NCBI GenBank assembly: GCA_016342285.1
Contig: JAEINQ010000010.1
Coordinates: 50,289 to 114,288 of the forward strand
DNA length: 64,000 nt
Reading direction: 5' to 3'
From: Desulfobacterales bacterium
GTDB lineage: Bacteria; Desulfobacterota; Desulfobacteria; Desulfobacterales; JAEINQ01
The first letter of the stretch is position 1; the number at the start of each line of letters is the position of its first letter. Shown in pieces: positions 1 to 9,076 of the stretch. The position numbers and the translations under genes were made by a program. The notes below the pieces were generated by a model. The model was given only the letters and a program-made list of their open reading frames with translations, made no database searches and was not told where the DNA came from.

Positions 1-50
1 GATGCTGCCACAGGTTTTTCCTCTTCGCAGTCAACGCCAAAGCTGAAGTC

Positions 51-1319
51 TCAGAGCGAACCTTTCATGGCGGCAACCTGGCCCAGGGCCGCGTCGAGGC
101 GTTCTATCACCCAGTCGGCCTGGTCGGCGGTGGTGATCAGCGGCGGCAGGAACTGGGCCACGGATTTGTCGTTGTTGGCGTAGACCATGAGAAGATCGTT
201 CTGGTAAGCGGCCAAAGAGAGCAGGGGGCCGCAGGTGTCGTCTTCCATCTTCAGCCCCATGAAAAGGCCAAGTTGTCGCAACCCTTTTAAAATCGGATGC
301 TTTTGACGCAGCCGCCCAACCCCGGCGGCAAACCGGACGGCCAGGGCGTTGACGTGTTCGAGAAAGGCCGGTTTGGAGCAGATCTCCAGCACCTTTAACG
401 CCACCCGGCAGCCGAGCTCGGCCCCGCCGAAAGTGGAGACGTGGATGTGGGGGTCGGGATGGAAAACCGCTTCGATGGGGCGTCGCATCACCGTGGCGGT
501 GATGGGGTAGATGCCGCCGGAAAGCCCCTTGGCCAGGACCACCATGTCCGGCACCACGTCAAAGTGTTCAAAAGCCCAGAGCTTTCCCGTGCGTCCCAGG
601 CCGGTCTGCACCTCGTCGAGGATCATCACCGCCCCGCGGCGGTCGCAAATGTCCCGGACCGCCTGAAAATAATCCTTTGAAGCGATCGGCATGCCCAAGG
701 TGGCCGGCACGGTCTCCAGCACCACGGCGGCGGTGTCGTTGTCCACGGCCGATGCCAGGGCGCCGGCATCGTTAAAAGGGACCTGGACGAAGCCGGGCGG
801 CTGGGGGCCGAAGGGGGCGCGGTATTTTTCGTCCCCCGCGGCCAGGGCCAGACCCGTGTGGCCGTGGTAACCGCCCAGGGCTGAAACGATGCGGTTCTTT
901 TTCGTATGGGATCGGGCGATCTTGAAGGCCACGTCCACGGCCTCGCCGCCGCAGGCGCCGAAGACCGTGTAGTCGAGATCCTCGGGCATGAGTTCGGCCA
1001 GGCGTTTTCCCAGGTCGGCCCGGGCCTTGCTGATCATGTGGCCGTTGCCGATATCTACCTCGGTCAACGCCTCCTGTAGCGCTGCGATGATGTCCGGGTT
1101 CCGGTGGCCCAGGTTGTAGACCCCGCCGTTGCAGTGCAGGTTGAACAGCCGTTTTTCGCCGGTAAGATCCCAGAAAAATGGGCCTTCCCGGCGGCCCATG
1201 ACCACGTCCATGCCGACCTGTTGCCAGAATTTTGCCTTTTCACTGGAGACATGGTCGGCAAAATCGGCGATGGCCTGTTTTTTGATCTCGTCTTGCGAGA
1301 TTGAATCCTCTACGCTCAA
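51..1319 (-). CDS. Class III (acetylornithine/4-aminobutyrate type) aminotransferase
   Basis: PLP-dependent transaminase of 422 residues, the normal length for fold-type I class III enzymes. The glycine-rich cofactor phosphate loop lies near residues 121-136, a YHG motif at 151-153, the LDEVQTG motif at 234-240 (Asp to the pyridine nitrogen), and the Schiff-base lysine is K264 in LAKGLSGG. Substrate cannot be fixed from sequence; ornithine, GABA and other omega-amino donors are all possible. The start is a TTG preceded by a strong AAGGAGGAG at short spacing. It lies upstream of a same-strand hydrolase gene but with no evident shared pathway. Family confidence is high, substrate confidence low. 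Confidence 0.88.
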   Translation of the reverse strand: MSVEDSISQDEIKKQAIADFADHVSSEKAKFWQQVGMDVVMGRREGPFFWDLTGEKRLFNLHCNGGVYNLGHRNPDIIAALQEALTEVDIGNGHMISKARADLGKRLAELMPEDLDYTVFGACGGEAVDVAFKIARSHTKKNRIVSALGGYHGHTGLALAAGDEKYRAPFGPQPPGFVQVPFNDAGALASAVDNDTAAVVLETVPATLGMPIASKDYFQAVRDICDRRGAVMILDEVQTGLGRTGKLWAFEHFDVVPDMVVLAKGLSGGIYPITATVMRRPIEAVFHPDPHIHVSTFGGAELGCRVALKVLEICSKPAFLEHVNALAVRFAAGVGRLRQKHPILKGLRQLGLFMGLKMEDDTCGPLLSLAAYQNDLLMVYANNDKSVAQFLPPLITTADQADWVIERLDAALGQVAAMKGSL

Positions 1320-1361
1320 GGCTCCTCCTTAGTGTCACGGCTTCGATGACGGAAAGCCGGG

Positions 1362-2297
1362 TCATCGGGTCAGAAACCGGACCAGTTCGGCATTGACCGC
1401 CTCTGGTGTTTCGTACTGGCAGACATGACCGGAGTCGTCGATGGCCACCAGGCGGGCTTTGGGCATGGCCGTAAGGACCCGGGCACTGTGTTCAAAGGGG
1501 ACGATGGCGTCTTCTTTGCCCCAGAAGAGCAGAACGGGTCGGGGATGTTTTCCGGCGGCCTCAAAGGCGGCCTGCTGGTTGTGCAAATCGAAGTGACGCA
1601 GGGTGCTCACAATGGCCCGTTTGTACCCCTTGTAAATCATTTGTTCCTGGTATTTGTCCATGTACTCCGGTACCCGCTCCGGTTTGAACAGTGATTTGGT
1701 CACGCTCTTGATCAACGAGCGGTCTCCCACCGCCTTCATGATATATCCGCCCAGCATCGGAACTTTGACCAGCTTGCTGGTAAAGGGGAGGGTGACGGGA
1801 AATCCGGCCGGAGCGATGAGCACGAGTTTTTCCACTTTTTCCGGATGGCGGGCCGAAAAGATCGTTACAATGGCTCCCCCCATGGAGAGGCCCACCAGGC
1901 GGATCGGTCCGTTGACCTTCAGGGCGCCGAGCAACTCCATCAACTGGCGGTCGAACAGGTCTTCGTTGTAGTCCGTATAAGGTCGATCGGAAAACCCGCG
2001 GCCGAACAGATCGTAGCGCAATACCCGAAAGCCCGCGGCGGTCAGGGCCGGTACGTTCCGGTCCCAGTTGAACAGCGGCGTGGAAAACCCGTGGACCAGC
2101 ACCACCACCGGACCCGTTTCCGGCCCGGCCCATTGGTAGTGTGTGTATCCGTCTGATAGACTCACGAATTTTCCGGGAAGCCGCTCCCGGACGGTTTGGG
2201 TCAGGGTCGTGGATTCACGGTCAAAGGCGAAATAGGGAATGGCCAGGGCAAGAATCACAACAGCCAAAACGATTAGGGCCTTACGGTTTTTTCCCAT
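1362..2297 (-). CDS. Membrane-anchored alpha/beta hydrolase
   Basis: Serine hydrolase of the alpha/beta fold, 311 residues. A single hydrophobic segment (about residues 7-24) should anchor it in the membrane with the catalytic domain outside. The HG oxyanion motif is at 69-70, the nucleophile S138 sits in GLSMGG, and D263 and H291 complete the triad. I chose the ATG at 2297 over a longer frame reaching 2588 because it has a good AAGGAGA site and starts the hydrophobic segment; the upstream extension reads like non-coding sequence. Substrate unknown (ester, lipid or lactone). It ends 42 bp before the aminotransferase start. Confidence 0.85.
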   Translation of the reverse strand: MGKNRKALIVLAVVILALAIPYFAFDRESTTLTQTVRERLPGKFVSLSDGYTHYQWAGPETGPVVVLVHGFSTPLFNWDRNVPALTAAGFRVLRYDLFGRGFSDRPYTDYNEDLFDRQLMELLGALKVNGPIRLVGLSMGGAIVTIFSARHPEKVEKLVLIAPAGFPVTLPFTSKLVKVPMLGGYIMKAVGDRSLIKSVTKSLFKPERVPEYMDKYQEQMIYKGYKRAIVSTLRHFDLHNQQAAFEAAGKHPRPVLLFWGKEDAIVPFEHSARVLTAMPKARLVAIDDSGHVCQYETPEAVNAELVRFLTR

Positions 2298-2559
2298 GGT
2301 GGCAGGGTCTCCTTTTAATTCGAAGTCGGAATGGAAAAACCATACACGAAACATCGCCTTCAAGCAATTCTTCAAAAGACGTCCAACCGATCCAGGCTTC
2401 GCCTCCGCCTGCTGGCCTCCTGCCGCTGACCGTCCTTGCAACCAACTCCGATTGACACCCAAACCTAAGTTGGGCAATAGTACAGCGCTTTGCCGGTCCG
2501 CGCCCATGATTCCATGGGTATGATCACATGTGTTTATTGCGTAAATAGGGGAGCCGACG
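2298..2559. other. Divergent intergenic region
   Basis: Gap of about 260 bp between the divergently transcribed hydrolase and Nudix genes. It must carry both promoters, but I see no convincing operator, repeat or hairpin. A GTG start with an upstream AGGGGAG closes it on the plus-strand side. Confidence 0.4.
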
Positions 2560-3105
2560 GTGAAACGCTGGAAGAAAGAGCCGGCCACAGAGATCTACCG
2601 AAACCGAATGTTCGCGCTGAAGCGGACCCGCTGCCGACACCCGGAAAAAGGGGTTGTCCACGACTTTTTCTCTATTGACGCCGGGGACTGGATCAATGTG
2701 GTGGCCACCACTGAAGGGGGTCGCTTTGTTTTGGTGCGCCAGCACCGACTGGGCATCGATGAGATCACTCTGGAAATACCGGGCGGGATGGTGGATCCCG
2801 GCGACACGCCCGAGCAGTCAGCGACCCGGGAACTGGCAGAGGAAACCGGATACCGGGCCGGCCGCATGACCCTGCTAAAAACCCTTTCCGCCAATCCGGC
2901 CATCCTGACCAACCGGCTTCACGTTTTTCACGCTGCCGGCTGCGTTCGGTGCGGCGACCAGCATCTTGATGCGGCCGAAGATATTGAGGTGGAGCTGGTC
3001 ACCCGGGCGGAAATCCTGGAAATGCTCAGAAACGGCGACATCCACCACAGCCTGGTGGTGGCGGCCCTGGGGCTGTATTTTCTATCCGAGACCGGCGTGC
3101 TGTGA
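2560..3105 (+). CDS. Nudix hydrolase, ADP-ribose pyrophosphatase-like
   Basis: Probable hydrolase of nucleoside diphosphates linked to another moiety, most like ADP-ribose pyrophosphatases (NudF type). The Nudix box runs from G76 to Y98 and ends RELAEETGY, giving the metal-binding REUXEEXGU core (R90, E91, E94, E95). The first conserved Glu of the box is replaced by D82, a conservative change. The preceding EITLEIPGG segment is typical of the ADPRase branch. The start is GTG with AGGGGAG about 7 nt upstream. Length (181) is normal. It converges on the CHAT gene. Confidence 0.88.
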   Translation: MKRWKKEPATEIYRNRMFALKRTRCRHPEKGVVHDFFSIDAGDWINVVATTEGGRFVLVRQHRLGIDEITLEIPGGMVDPGDTPEQSATRELAEETGYRAGRMTLLKTLSANPAILTNRLHVFHAAGCVRCGDQHLDAAEDIEVELVTRAEILEMLRNGDIHHSLVVAALGLYFLSETGVL

Positions 3106-3112
3106 GGATGAA

Positions 3113-3150
3113 AGGGGTCGAGGGGTCAAGGGTTCAAGGGTTCGAGGGTC
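3113..3150. repeat. Short periodic repeat (GGGTTCAA type)
   Basis: About four imperfect 8-9 bp units of the form GGGTTCAA/GGGTCGAG lie between the convergent Nudix and CHAT genes. It has the same architecture (short G/A-rich unit, about 9-bp period) as the other dispersed repeats in this window. Confidence 0.6.
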
Positions 3151-3212
3151 CCCGTGAAGGAGCCCTGAGTTTGTTTTTTCTTCCTCGACCATCTGGCCCC
3201 TGGAATCCTGAT

Positions 3213-6200
3213 TCATTTCCCGCCGCTGTCGCCCACGATGATAAAGGGGGCCCAGAATAGCGGGTGAGCGTAGCTGGCCACGGTCTTTCCCGTGTCATCG
3301 TCGCGGATGTCCGGCCCGTCCATGAGCGCCAGGATCGATTGGCGAAAGGCCGCGGATCGTGACAGGCCGGGATTCTTCTTCTGGATCTCGAAGAGACCGG
3401 TGGTGAGCTTTTTTGCCGAGGTGGTTTCCACTGGCCACATGCTGACCAGAAGCGCCCGGGTTCCCGCATAGAAAAAGGCCCGCCCCAGCCCTGAAACCGC
3501 CTCCTCGCCGGCACCGTCGGCAGCGCCGGTGTTGCAGGCCGACAGAACAACCCAGTCGGCATCGAGCTTTAGCTGCATCACTTCGCTCATGGTGAGCAGG
3601 CCGTCGCCTGCCTGCCCGGTTACCGATGGGGCCGACAGTGCCAGGGCAGGCTGATCCAGGCCGTTCAGGTCGCCGGGAACCAGGGCATGAGAGGCAAAAA
3701 CGATGACCCGCCGGTCCGAAAGGTCCGTAGACTTGACCGCCTCTTCGCTGGCCCGGCGTCCCAGGTAGACGTCCCGTGATGGATCGGCCCCCATGGCCCG
3801 GGCGATGCTTTCAATTTCGTCCGCTGTGTCGGGCAGCCGGTTGAGAAGCCCGATCTGGCTGGAGAGGATCGCTTCATTGTCCAGGGACCCCTTGTCGGTG
3901 ACCCGCACACCGCGGATTTTTAGCCGACCGCCCCGGCTGGCCAGTTCCATGGGTTTCTTTCCGGCCTCGGAAAGCTGGCCGGGGTTGTAGATGGGGTCGC
4001 CGAATCCGGCAAAGGCGCGCCGGCCCGGGCGGCCGGCGGGGGCCTGTCGCTGGAGGGCGAAGGCCGATGCGGACGGAACCCGGGTAATGGCCTTCTTTCG
4101 AATCAGCCAGGGGACCTTCCGGTAGTTTTCAAACAACAGGCCGGCGCCGGAGGCCATGGGCGTCGGGTCGGTGGGCAGGATTCCCAGCGGAATTAGCCCC
4201 AGAGGGCCGGAAACCGCCACGACGAGCTCTTCGGCCCCCATCCATCCCGCCGATACCGGTGCGAGCACCTTTCGATAGATGTCATAGGCCGCTTCCAGAT
4301 CGAAGTCGGGAATCTCGCCGAAGGACCCGGGCTTCGGGTCCAGGGCGCGGCGCAGTTTGTTCACCGTGCGCTGGAGCGATTCTCTGTCCAGGTCGGCGGC
4401 GGCGAAGGTGACGGCGCCCTGTGGCGGGATGGCCCAGGTATAGGTTCGGCGTCTCGTGGTGGTGCAGGCCACCAGGGCCTCGTTCGGCCCCAACAGGCGC
4501 TGCAGGGTTTCGAAACCGAGGGGTTCGGGATCGACGAAATCGGCGTATTTGGGAAACCGGTTCCGGATTTCTTCATTCAGGGCGAACTGGGCCTTTTCCA
4601 GGCTGTCAATGGTGGCTTTGACCTCTTCCCTGGCGGCCGGGTCCTGCTGATCGGGTGGCGAGGCCAGGATGTCGGTCAGGGTTTCCTCAAGGGTCTTGAC
4701 CTGGGCTACGGCATCCTGCTCCCGGCGGACCAGATTGGCCAGATCGGGGTCGTTGACAGCGGCCCGGGCACCGCTGGCACCCAGGGCTTTTTGGACCGAC
4801 CCGCTGCTCAGGGCCTCGGCCATTTTAAAGGCTTCCTCGGGCGGGTCGATGCCGTGACGGGAAGCCAGATCGGTCCCCTGAACCCGGTACAAAACGTCCA
4901 GGTAAGCCTCGATAATGCGGGTCTGCCGAAGGCGGGCCACATAGTTTTCCGCGGCTTTGCGCTTCTTGATGAGGATGGGCACCGAAGCGGTGAAATCGGC
5001 CAAGGCGGCCTCCAGGTTCTGTTTCCGCGCCTGGGCCATGGCGCGCATCGCCCGTAGTTCAACGGCCCGATAGCTCTCTTCCCCCATTCCCTGGCTGACC
5101 ACCGGATAAGCCCGCTCGATCATCTCCATGGCCGGACCCACCTCACCGGCCATGAGATGGGTGAAGATCACCCCGGGTCTGCGTTGGAAAAAGCTCGTGA
5201 ACAGGAATTGGTTGGTCACCAGGCCGTCTCTGGCCCGATTGAACACGGCCAGGGCACGCCCGTATTTTTCCTGGGCCGCCAGGATCTCGCCCTGGTGGAT
5301 CTTCATCCATGCCATTGGGAAGGCATCGTCGGAAAAGCCGGTCCTGCCCAGGATATCCACAGCCGCCCCATAGATCTTCTCCGCTTCCGCCAGCCGCCCC
5401 TGGGCCAGCAGGGCGGATCCCAGTCCCGATAGCGCATATCCGGTCGCGCTCGATTGCTGCCCCAGGGCCAGGGCCTCCCGAATGGACTGGCGCGCGACGA
5501 CCTCGGCCTCCACCGGCCGCCCCTGGACGACGAGATTCTCCGCCAGAAAGAGGTTGCCGATGGACGGCCCCATGGGGAATTCCTGCTTCATGGCGGTCCA
5601 GCCCCTTAAGGCCCTTCGTATGTGCGGTTCGGCCTCGGCGTGCTTCCCCTGGCCCATCAGATACCAGAATTCGATCTGGCCCAGATGGACATCTTTCCAA
5701 GGCCCCATCCGTTGTCGCTGCTCCATCAGGGCGACACCTCGGTTCCGGATCTTTTTGGCTGCGTCGAAATCCCCGAGCCTGGAATAGATTTTGACCAGTT
5801 GGGAATAGGCCACGCCACGCGCCTGCTGGTGACTGATATGATTCAGAAACAGCGCCTCGGCCCGCTTTAAATTGCCCACCTGGGTCTCGGCCATGGCCAG
5901 TGCCTTTTCGATGTCCGGGTCCCAGATCTTTGACCGCTTCGTCAGTGCATAGGCTTTTTGCAGATCCGGAAGGGCCTTGGCCACTTGCCCCAACCCGGAA
6001 AGGGCCATCCCCCGCCGTGTGTAGAACGTTATGGGCCTCTCGCCCGGATTCGGACCCGGCGAAGCGGCGTTTGCCCTGACCGCTTCCATGTCCGCCGTGT
6101 CGCTGGCCTCAATGGTCTGGCTGAGAACGGAGAGGATATCATCCACGTGCCGCGGAGGCGGGGTGAAGGCCTTTTGGTTCATGGAGACGGCCACCTCCCG

Positions 6201-6344
6201 GGCCTCCTGAACCGACATCTTTTGTTCCACGCAACCGGGGGAAAAGACCAGAATTAGGGCGAACATGGACAGGCCTTTCCAAAAGACGCCCCTTTGGGCG
6301 GCCGGCAAGTCTTTTCGACCATTTTGAGCGGGGTTTGCCGTCAT
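3213..6344 (-). CDS. TPR-CHAT domain lipoprotein (caspase-like peptidase)
   Basis: Large protein of 1043 residues. A signal sequence ends in a lipobox (FSPGC, about residue 38), so it is probably a lipoprotein outside the cytoplasm. Helical TPR-like repeats fill roughly residues 90-480. The C-terminal third is a CHAT domain with the caspase-like dyad visible: H886 in VFASHAL and C937 in LSACNTG. CHAT proteases include separase-like and Craspase-type enzymes; many bacterial TPR-CHAT proteins have unknown substrates. A good AAAGGAGGG site precedes the ATG. It stands alone, with no CRISPR or gRAMP partner. Export of the peptidase is the unusual point. Confidence 0.85.
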   Translation of the reverse strand: MTANPAQNGRKDLPAAQRGVFWKGLSMFALILVFSPGCVEQKMSVQEAREVAVSMNQKAFTPPPRHVDDILSVLSQTIEASDTADMEAVRANAASPGPNPGERPITFYTRRGMALSGLGQVAKALPDLQKAYALTKRSKIWDPDIEKALAMAETQVGNLKRAEALFLNHISHQQARGVAYSQLVKIYSRLGDFDAAKKIRNRGVALMEQRQRMGPWKDVHLGQIEFWYLMGQGKHAEAEPHIRRALRGWTAMKQEFPMGPSIGNLFLAENLVVQGRPVEAEVVARQSIREALALGQQSSATGYALSGLGSALLAQGRLAEAEKIYGAAVDILGRTGFSDDAFPMAWMKIHQGEILAAQEKYGRALAVFNRARDGLVTNQFLFTSFFQRRPGVIFTHLMAGEVGPAMEMIERAYPVVSQGMGEESYRAVELRAMRAMAQARKQNLEAALADFTASVPILIKKRKAAENYVARLRQTRIIEAYLDVLYRVQGTDLASRHGIDPPEEAFKMAEALSSGSVQKALGASGARAAVNDPDLANLVRREQDAVAQVKTLEETLTDILASPPDQQDPAAREEVKATIDSLEKAQFALNEEIRNRFPKYADFVDPEPLGFETLQRLLGPNEALVACTTTRRRTYTWAIPPQGAVTFAAADLDRESLQRTVNKLRRALDPKPGSFGEIPDFDLEAAYDIYRKVLAPVSAGWMGAEELVVAVSGPLGLIPLGILPTDPTPMASGAGLLFENYRKVPWLIRKKAITRVPSASAFALQRQAPAGRPGRRAFAGFGDPIYNPGQLSEAGKKPMELASRGGRLKIRGVRVTDKGSLDNEAILSSQIGLLNRLPDTADEIESIARAMGADPSRDVYLGRRASEEAVKSTDLSDRRVIVFASHALVPGDLNGLDQPALALSAPSVTGQAGDGLLTMSEVMQLKLDADWVVLSACNTGAADGAGEEAVSGLGRAFFYAGTRALLVSMWPVETTSAKKLTTGLFEIQKKNPGLSRSAAFRQSILALMDGPDIRDDDTGKTVASYAHPLFWAPFIIVGDSGGK

Positions 6345-6508
6345 CTTTCCCTCCTTTGGTCTAAAGCGTTGCCTAAATCATCGGGAAGCGGTGTCGCGAG
6401 GGCTCCAGAGGAAGCCACGTCGATTCAAGGATAGGGTAGTAGAAGGAGACTATCATCAACGTTGCGGCCGGTCAATTTGATGTCTTGTCATCGCCCCATG
6501 GCAAGGGC

Positions 6509-7417
6509 TTAAGCTGTTTCGCTGAACTCCCTGGCCCGTCGCACCAAAAGCCGGCAGCAGCCGCGGATGTTCTTTTCGCTGTAGAGGGTGAATTCGTCCC
6601 GGTAGAATTCCCGGAAAAGATCCGCGGCAATGTCCTCGTCGTCTCGACGGTCTGTCACAATCCGGTTCAGGAGGTCTGTTGTGGCCCGGCATGCCTGGTC
6701 CAGGGCCTTTGGGGCAAGGGGGCCTGTCAGGGGCCCCTGGTGGCCCGGGCCGACGATCTCCGGACGAAGGGAGGCAATTTTTTTCAGGGTCGTCAGGTAG
6801 TCGGCGTACCCGGTGAAAAATAGCGGTAAAAAGCATTGGCCGGGAAAGTGAAAACCGAGGCCGTCGGAAACAATGACCGCCCGGGCTTCCGGGCAGTGAA
6901 CCAGAAGGCCTCCCGGGGAGTGGCCGCTGGCGGCCAGGCCGTGCAGCCGAATGCCCCCGAGATCGATGGTGGTTTCGCCGTCCACCTCAAGGATGTTGTC
7001 TGGAAAGGAGAAGCCGGTGATGGGCGGGCGGCCCGGAGCGATGCCGCGTTGGGTCAGGGCGCTGGCCATGAAGGCGTCCTCGCGGATCATGGTCGAAATC
7101 CCCTTGGGATGGGTGGCAAATTCTTTGGCGCCGGCGCCGGCCACGACCGTTGCACCCGGATACCTTTCCATCAGTCCGGCCAGACCGGTGATGTGGTCGC
7201 TATGGGGGTGGGTGATGACCAGATAATCCGGTTCGGTGCCCAAGGCATCAAGCTGTTCTATCACCCGGTCCACCACCGCTGAAATCCCCATTTCCACCAG
7301 GGCCGATCCTGATTTGCCCCGGAACAGATAGAGGTTGAAATAGTAATTGCCGACCACCGTCAGGTTGTTGGTGAGTTGAATGGGAAAGGGCGTGTTCGGT
7401 CCGATCATTGCAGTCAA
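6509..7417 (-). CDS. MBL-fold metallo-hydrolase
   Basis: Zinc-dependent hydrolase of the metallo-beta-lactamase fold, 302 residues. Metal ligands are visible as H70-x-H72-x-D74-H75 (THPHSDH), H166 in SGHSPGG, D185 in VSDGL and H226 in GPGHQGP. The latter three match glyoxalase II/flavodiiron-like MBL proteins. A TTG at 7417 has GGAG at good spacing; an ATG nine bases downstream is the alternative. Substrate cannot be assigned. It is about 90 bp from the M24 peptidase gene, which runs in the same direction. Confidence 0.83.
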   Translation of the reverse strand: MTAMIGPNTPFPIQLTNNLTVVGNYYFNLYLFRGKSGSALVEMGISAVVDRVIEQLDALGTEPDYLVITHPHSDHITGLAGLMERYPGATVVAGAGAKEFATHPKGISTMIREDAFMASALTQRGIAPGRPPITGFSFPDNILEVDGETTIDLGGIRLHGLAASGHSPGGLLVHCPEARAVIVSDGLGFHFPGQCFLPLFFTGYADYLTTLKKIASLRPEIVGPGHQGPLTGPLAPKALDQACRATTDLLNRIVTDRRDDEDIAADLFREFYRDEFTLYSEKNIRGCCRLLVRRAREFSETA

Positions 7418-7505
7418 TAGCTTTTCTCCATTCGAATTGAAGCCAACGTCTTCACGGGGTTTGCCGATGTTTGTGGGAGGGGCATCCTGTAGCGATTAAC
7501 GGCCC

Positions 7506-8675
7506 TTAAACATCGACCACAGTCAACGCCAGAGGTGTGGCGGCCAGGGGCTCTCCGCCGTCTGCCGTCACCCGGATGGGGCACTCCAGGCGCATGCCGC
7601 CTACCCCGGGGACGGTGATGGACAAAAAGCCAACCTCCACCACGTTTTCTTCAAAGACGATGTCCCGGACTTCATCGGCGTTGCCGATGGGTGGATACCA
7701 TTCGTGACCCAGCACGCCCAGGCCGTGGCCGAAAAACGGTACGGCGTATTGTACATATCCGGTCCGGGTCAGGTTGTCGTTGACCGCCTGCCAGACCTGG
7801 CCCACGGTGTTGCCGGTTTTCAGCGATGCCACCAGGGTTTCAGCCGCCATAAGGTAGGCATCGGCAAGTTTTTGCTGGGCTGGGTTGGGTTTACCCAGGA
7901 TGAAGTTGTGGGAAAGGTCGGACATGTAGGTCCGGAACAAAGGGTGAAAGTCCACGATGACGTTGTCACCGGCCTGAATGATCTTGGCCGTGGGCTGGGT
8001 GGTGCCGCACATGGGGTAGGCGGTCCGGTAGCCCGAGGCGGCTTCGGTGGAGCCGGTGACGGCCCAGTGGTATTCGCTGCCCAGGCGTCGCAGTTCCATT
8101 TCCCCGATCCCCACCGCTTCGGCCTCGGTCATGCCCACGCACAGGGCATCACGGACGGCGTCGATGGCGCTGTCGGCCATGGCCGTGGCCTGGCGCATGA
8201 TCCTGATTTCGGCCGGGTCTTTCACGTAGGCGGCGCGGTCTACCACGGAAAGGGCGTTGACAAAGGTGGCCTCGGGCAGGGCGGCGCGGAGCAGGTCGTA
8301 CTCCGTGGCAAAGAGAAACCCGGTGTTGCCCCGGGGCGAATGGCCCAACTCCACGCCGATGACGCCTTTGGCCAGACCCAGTTCCTTGATTTTGTGAACG
8401 ACGAGGTCCAGCATGTCCATGCCCGGAATCGGGGCATAGGCGGAGATGTCTTCCAGCCACGATTCGGCCCGGACCCGTTCATGGTCGATGAGGAAATTGA
8501 CCAGCCCCGTATAGCCATCCCGGGTGACCACCGCCGCGCCCCGCCATGGGGCAAAGGCGCCCGAGACAAAGGTGACGCTGACCATCCGCGTGCCGATGAA
8601 CACGTCGATCCCCCGGGCGGCCATTTCGTTTCGGATCCGTTCGATCCGTTTGGGGTAGTTGATGGGACTGTTCAT
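7506..8675 (-). CDS. M24 family metallopeptidase (Xaa-Pro aminopeptidase-like)
   Basis: Pita-bread-fold peptidase of 389 residues, with an N-terminal creatinase/prolidase-type domain (about 1-150) and a C-terminal catalytic domain. Expected dinuclear metal ligands are present at D242, D253, H317 (in FGHGLG), a Glu near 347 and E364 in MRLE. Likely role is cleavage of Xaa-Pro bonds or hydrolysis of a creatinine-like C-N bond. I chose the ATG at 8675, which has AGGAG upstream, over a longer frame to 8828 that has no hydrophobic or family-like N terminus. Confidence 0.87.
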   Translation of the reverse strand: MNSPINYPKRIERIRNEMAARGIDVFIGTRMVSVTFVSGAFAPWRGAAVVTRDGYTGLVNFLIDHERVRAESWLEDISAYAPIPGMDMLDLVVHKIKELGLAKGVIGVELGHSPRGNTGFLFATEYDLLRAALPEATFVNALSVVDRAAYVKDPAEIRIMRQATAMADSAIDAVRDALCVGMTEAEAVGIGEMELRRLGSEYHWAVTGSTEAASGYRTAYPMCGTTQPTAKIIQAGDNVIVDFHPLFRTYMSDLSHNFILGKPNPAQQKLADAYLMAAETLVASLKTGNTVGQVWQAVNDNLTRTGYVQYAVPFFGHGLGVLGHEWYPPIGNADEVRDIVFEENVVEVGFLSITVPGVGGMRLECPIRVTADGGEPLAATPLALTVVDV

Positions 8676-9076
8676 GGCGATCTCCTGTTTTTGGTAGTGG
8701 TGGCAGGTCCTTACCGGTAACGGGTGCAGCGGTCTGTTGGCCGAAAATGGAAAATACAGGGGATTGACGGATCGGTCAAGCAGCGGGTCGGGCAGGCGCA
8801 CCGAACCGGCGTCGCAGGGCGACGACAATTGCCGAGTCCCATTTTTGTGAAATGATATCGATGGGTGAAAAACCGCGCTTCCAGGCCAGGAAAAGAGTCA
8901 AGATAATCAAAAGGTTAAAATTGTCTGCCCATAAGAAATCACTATCGGCAACAGATGAAAAGACAAAAAAGAGGCGTATCATCCGATCGGGCGATGTCCG
9001 AGGTCTGTTTCCATGTTTGACATGGCCTGGAAAAAACGGCATTTAGGTTTTTGCCGTCAAACATCCGGAGGGTTAC
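8676..9076. other. Divergent intergenic region with small hairpin
   Basis: About 400 bp between the M24 gene and the DUF3786 gene. It is AT-richer than its neighbours. A possible 64-codon basic reading frame (8852-9046) has no family features and I do not call it. An ACGGCA/TGCCGT inverted repeat with a U-rich 3' arm at about 9034-9058 could form a hairpin just ahead of the GGAGG of the downstream gene. Confidence 0.35.

Noticed and set aside
7704..8720. 338-codon plus-strand frame opposite the M24 peptidase
   Set aside because: Antisense shadow of a gene with all metal ligands; composition is Gly/His/Val-rich without any domain.
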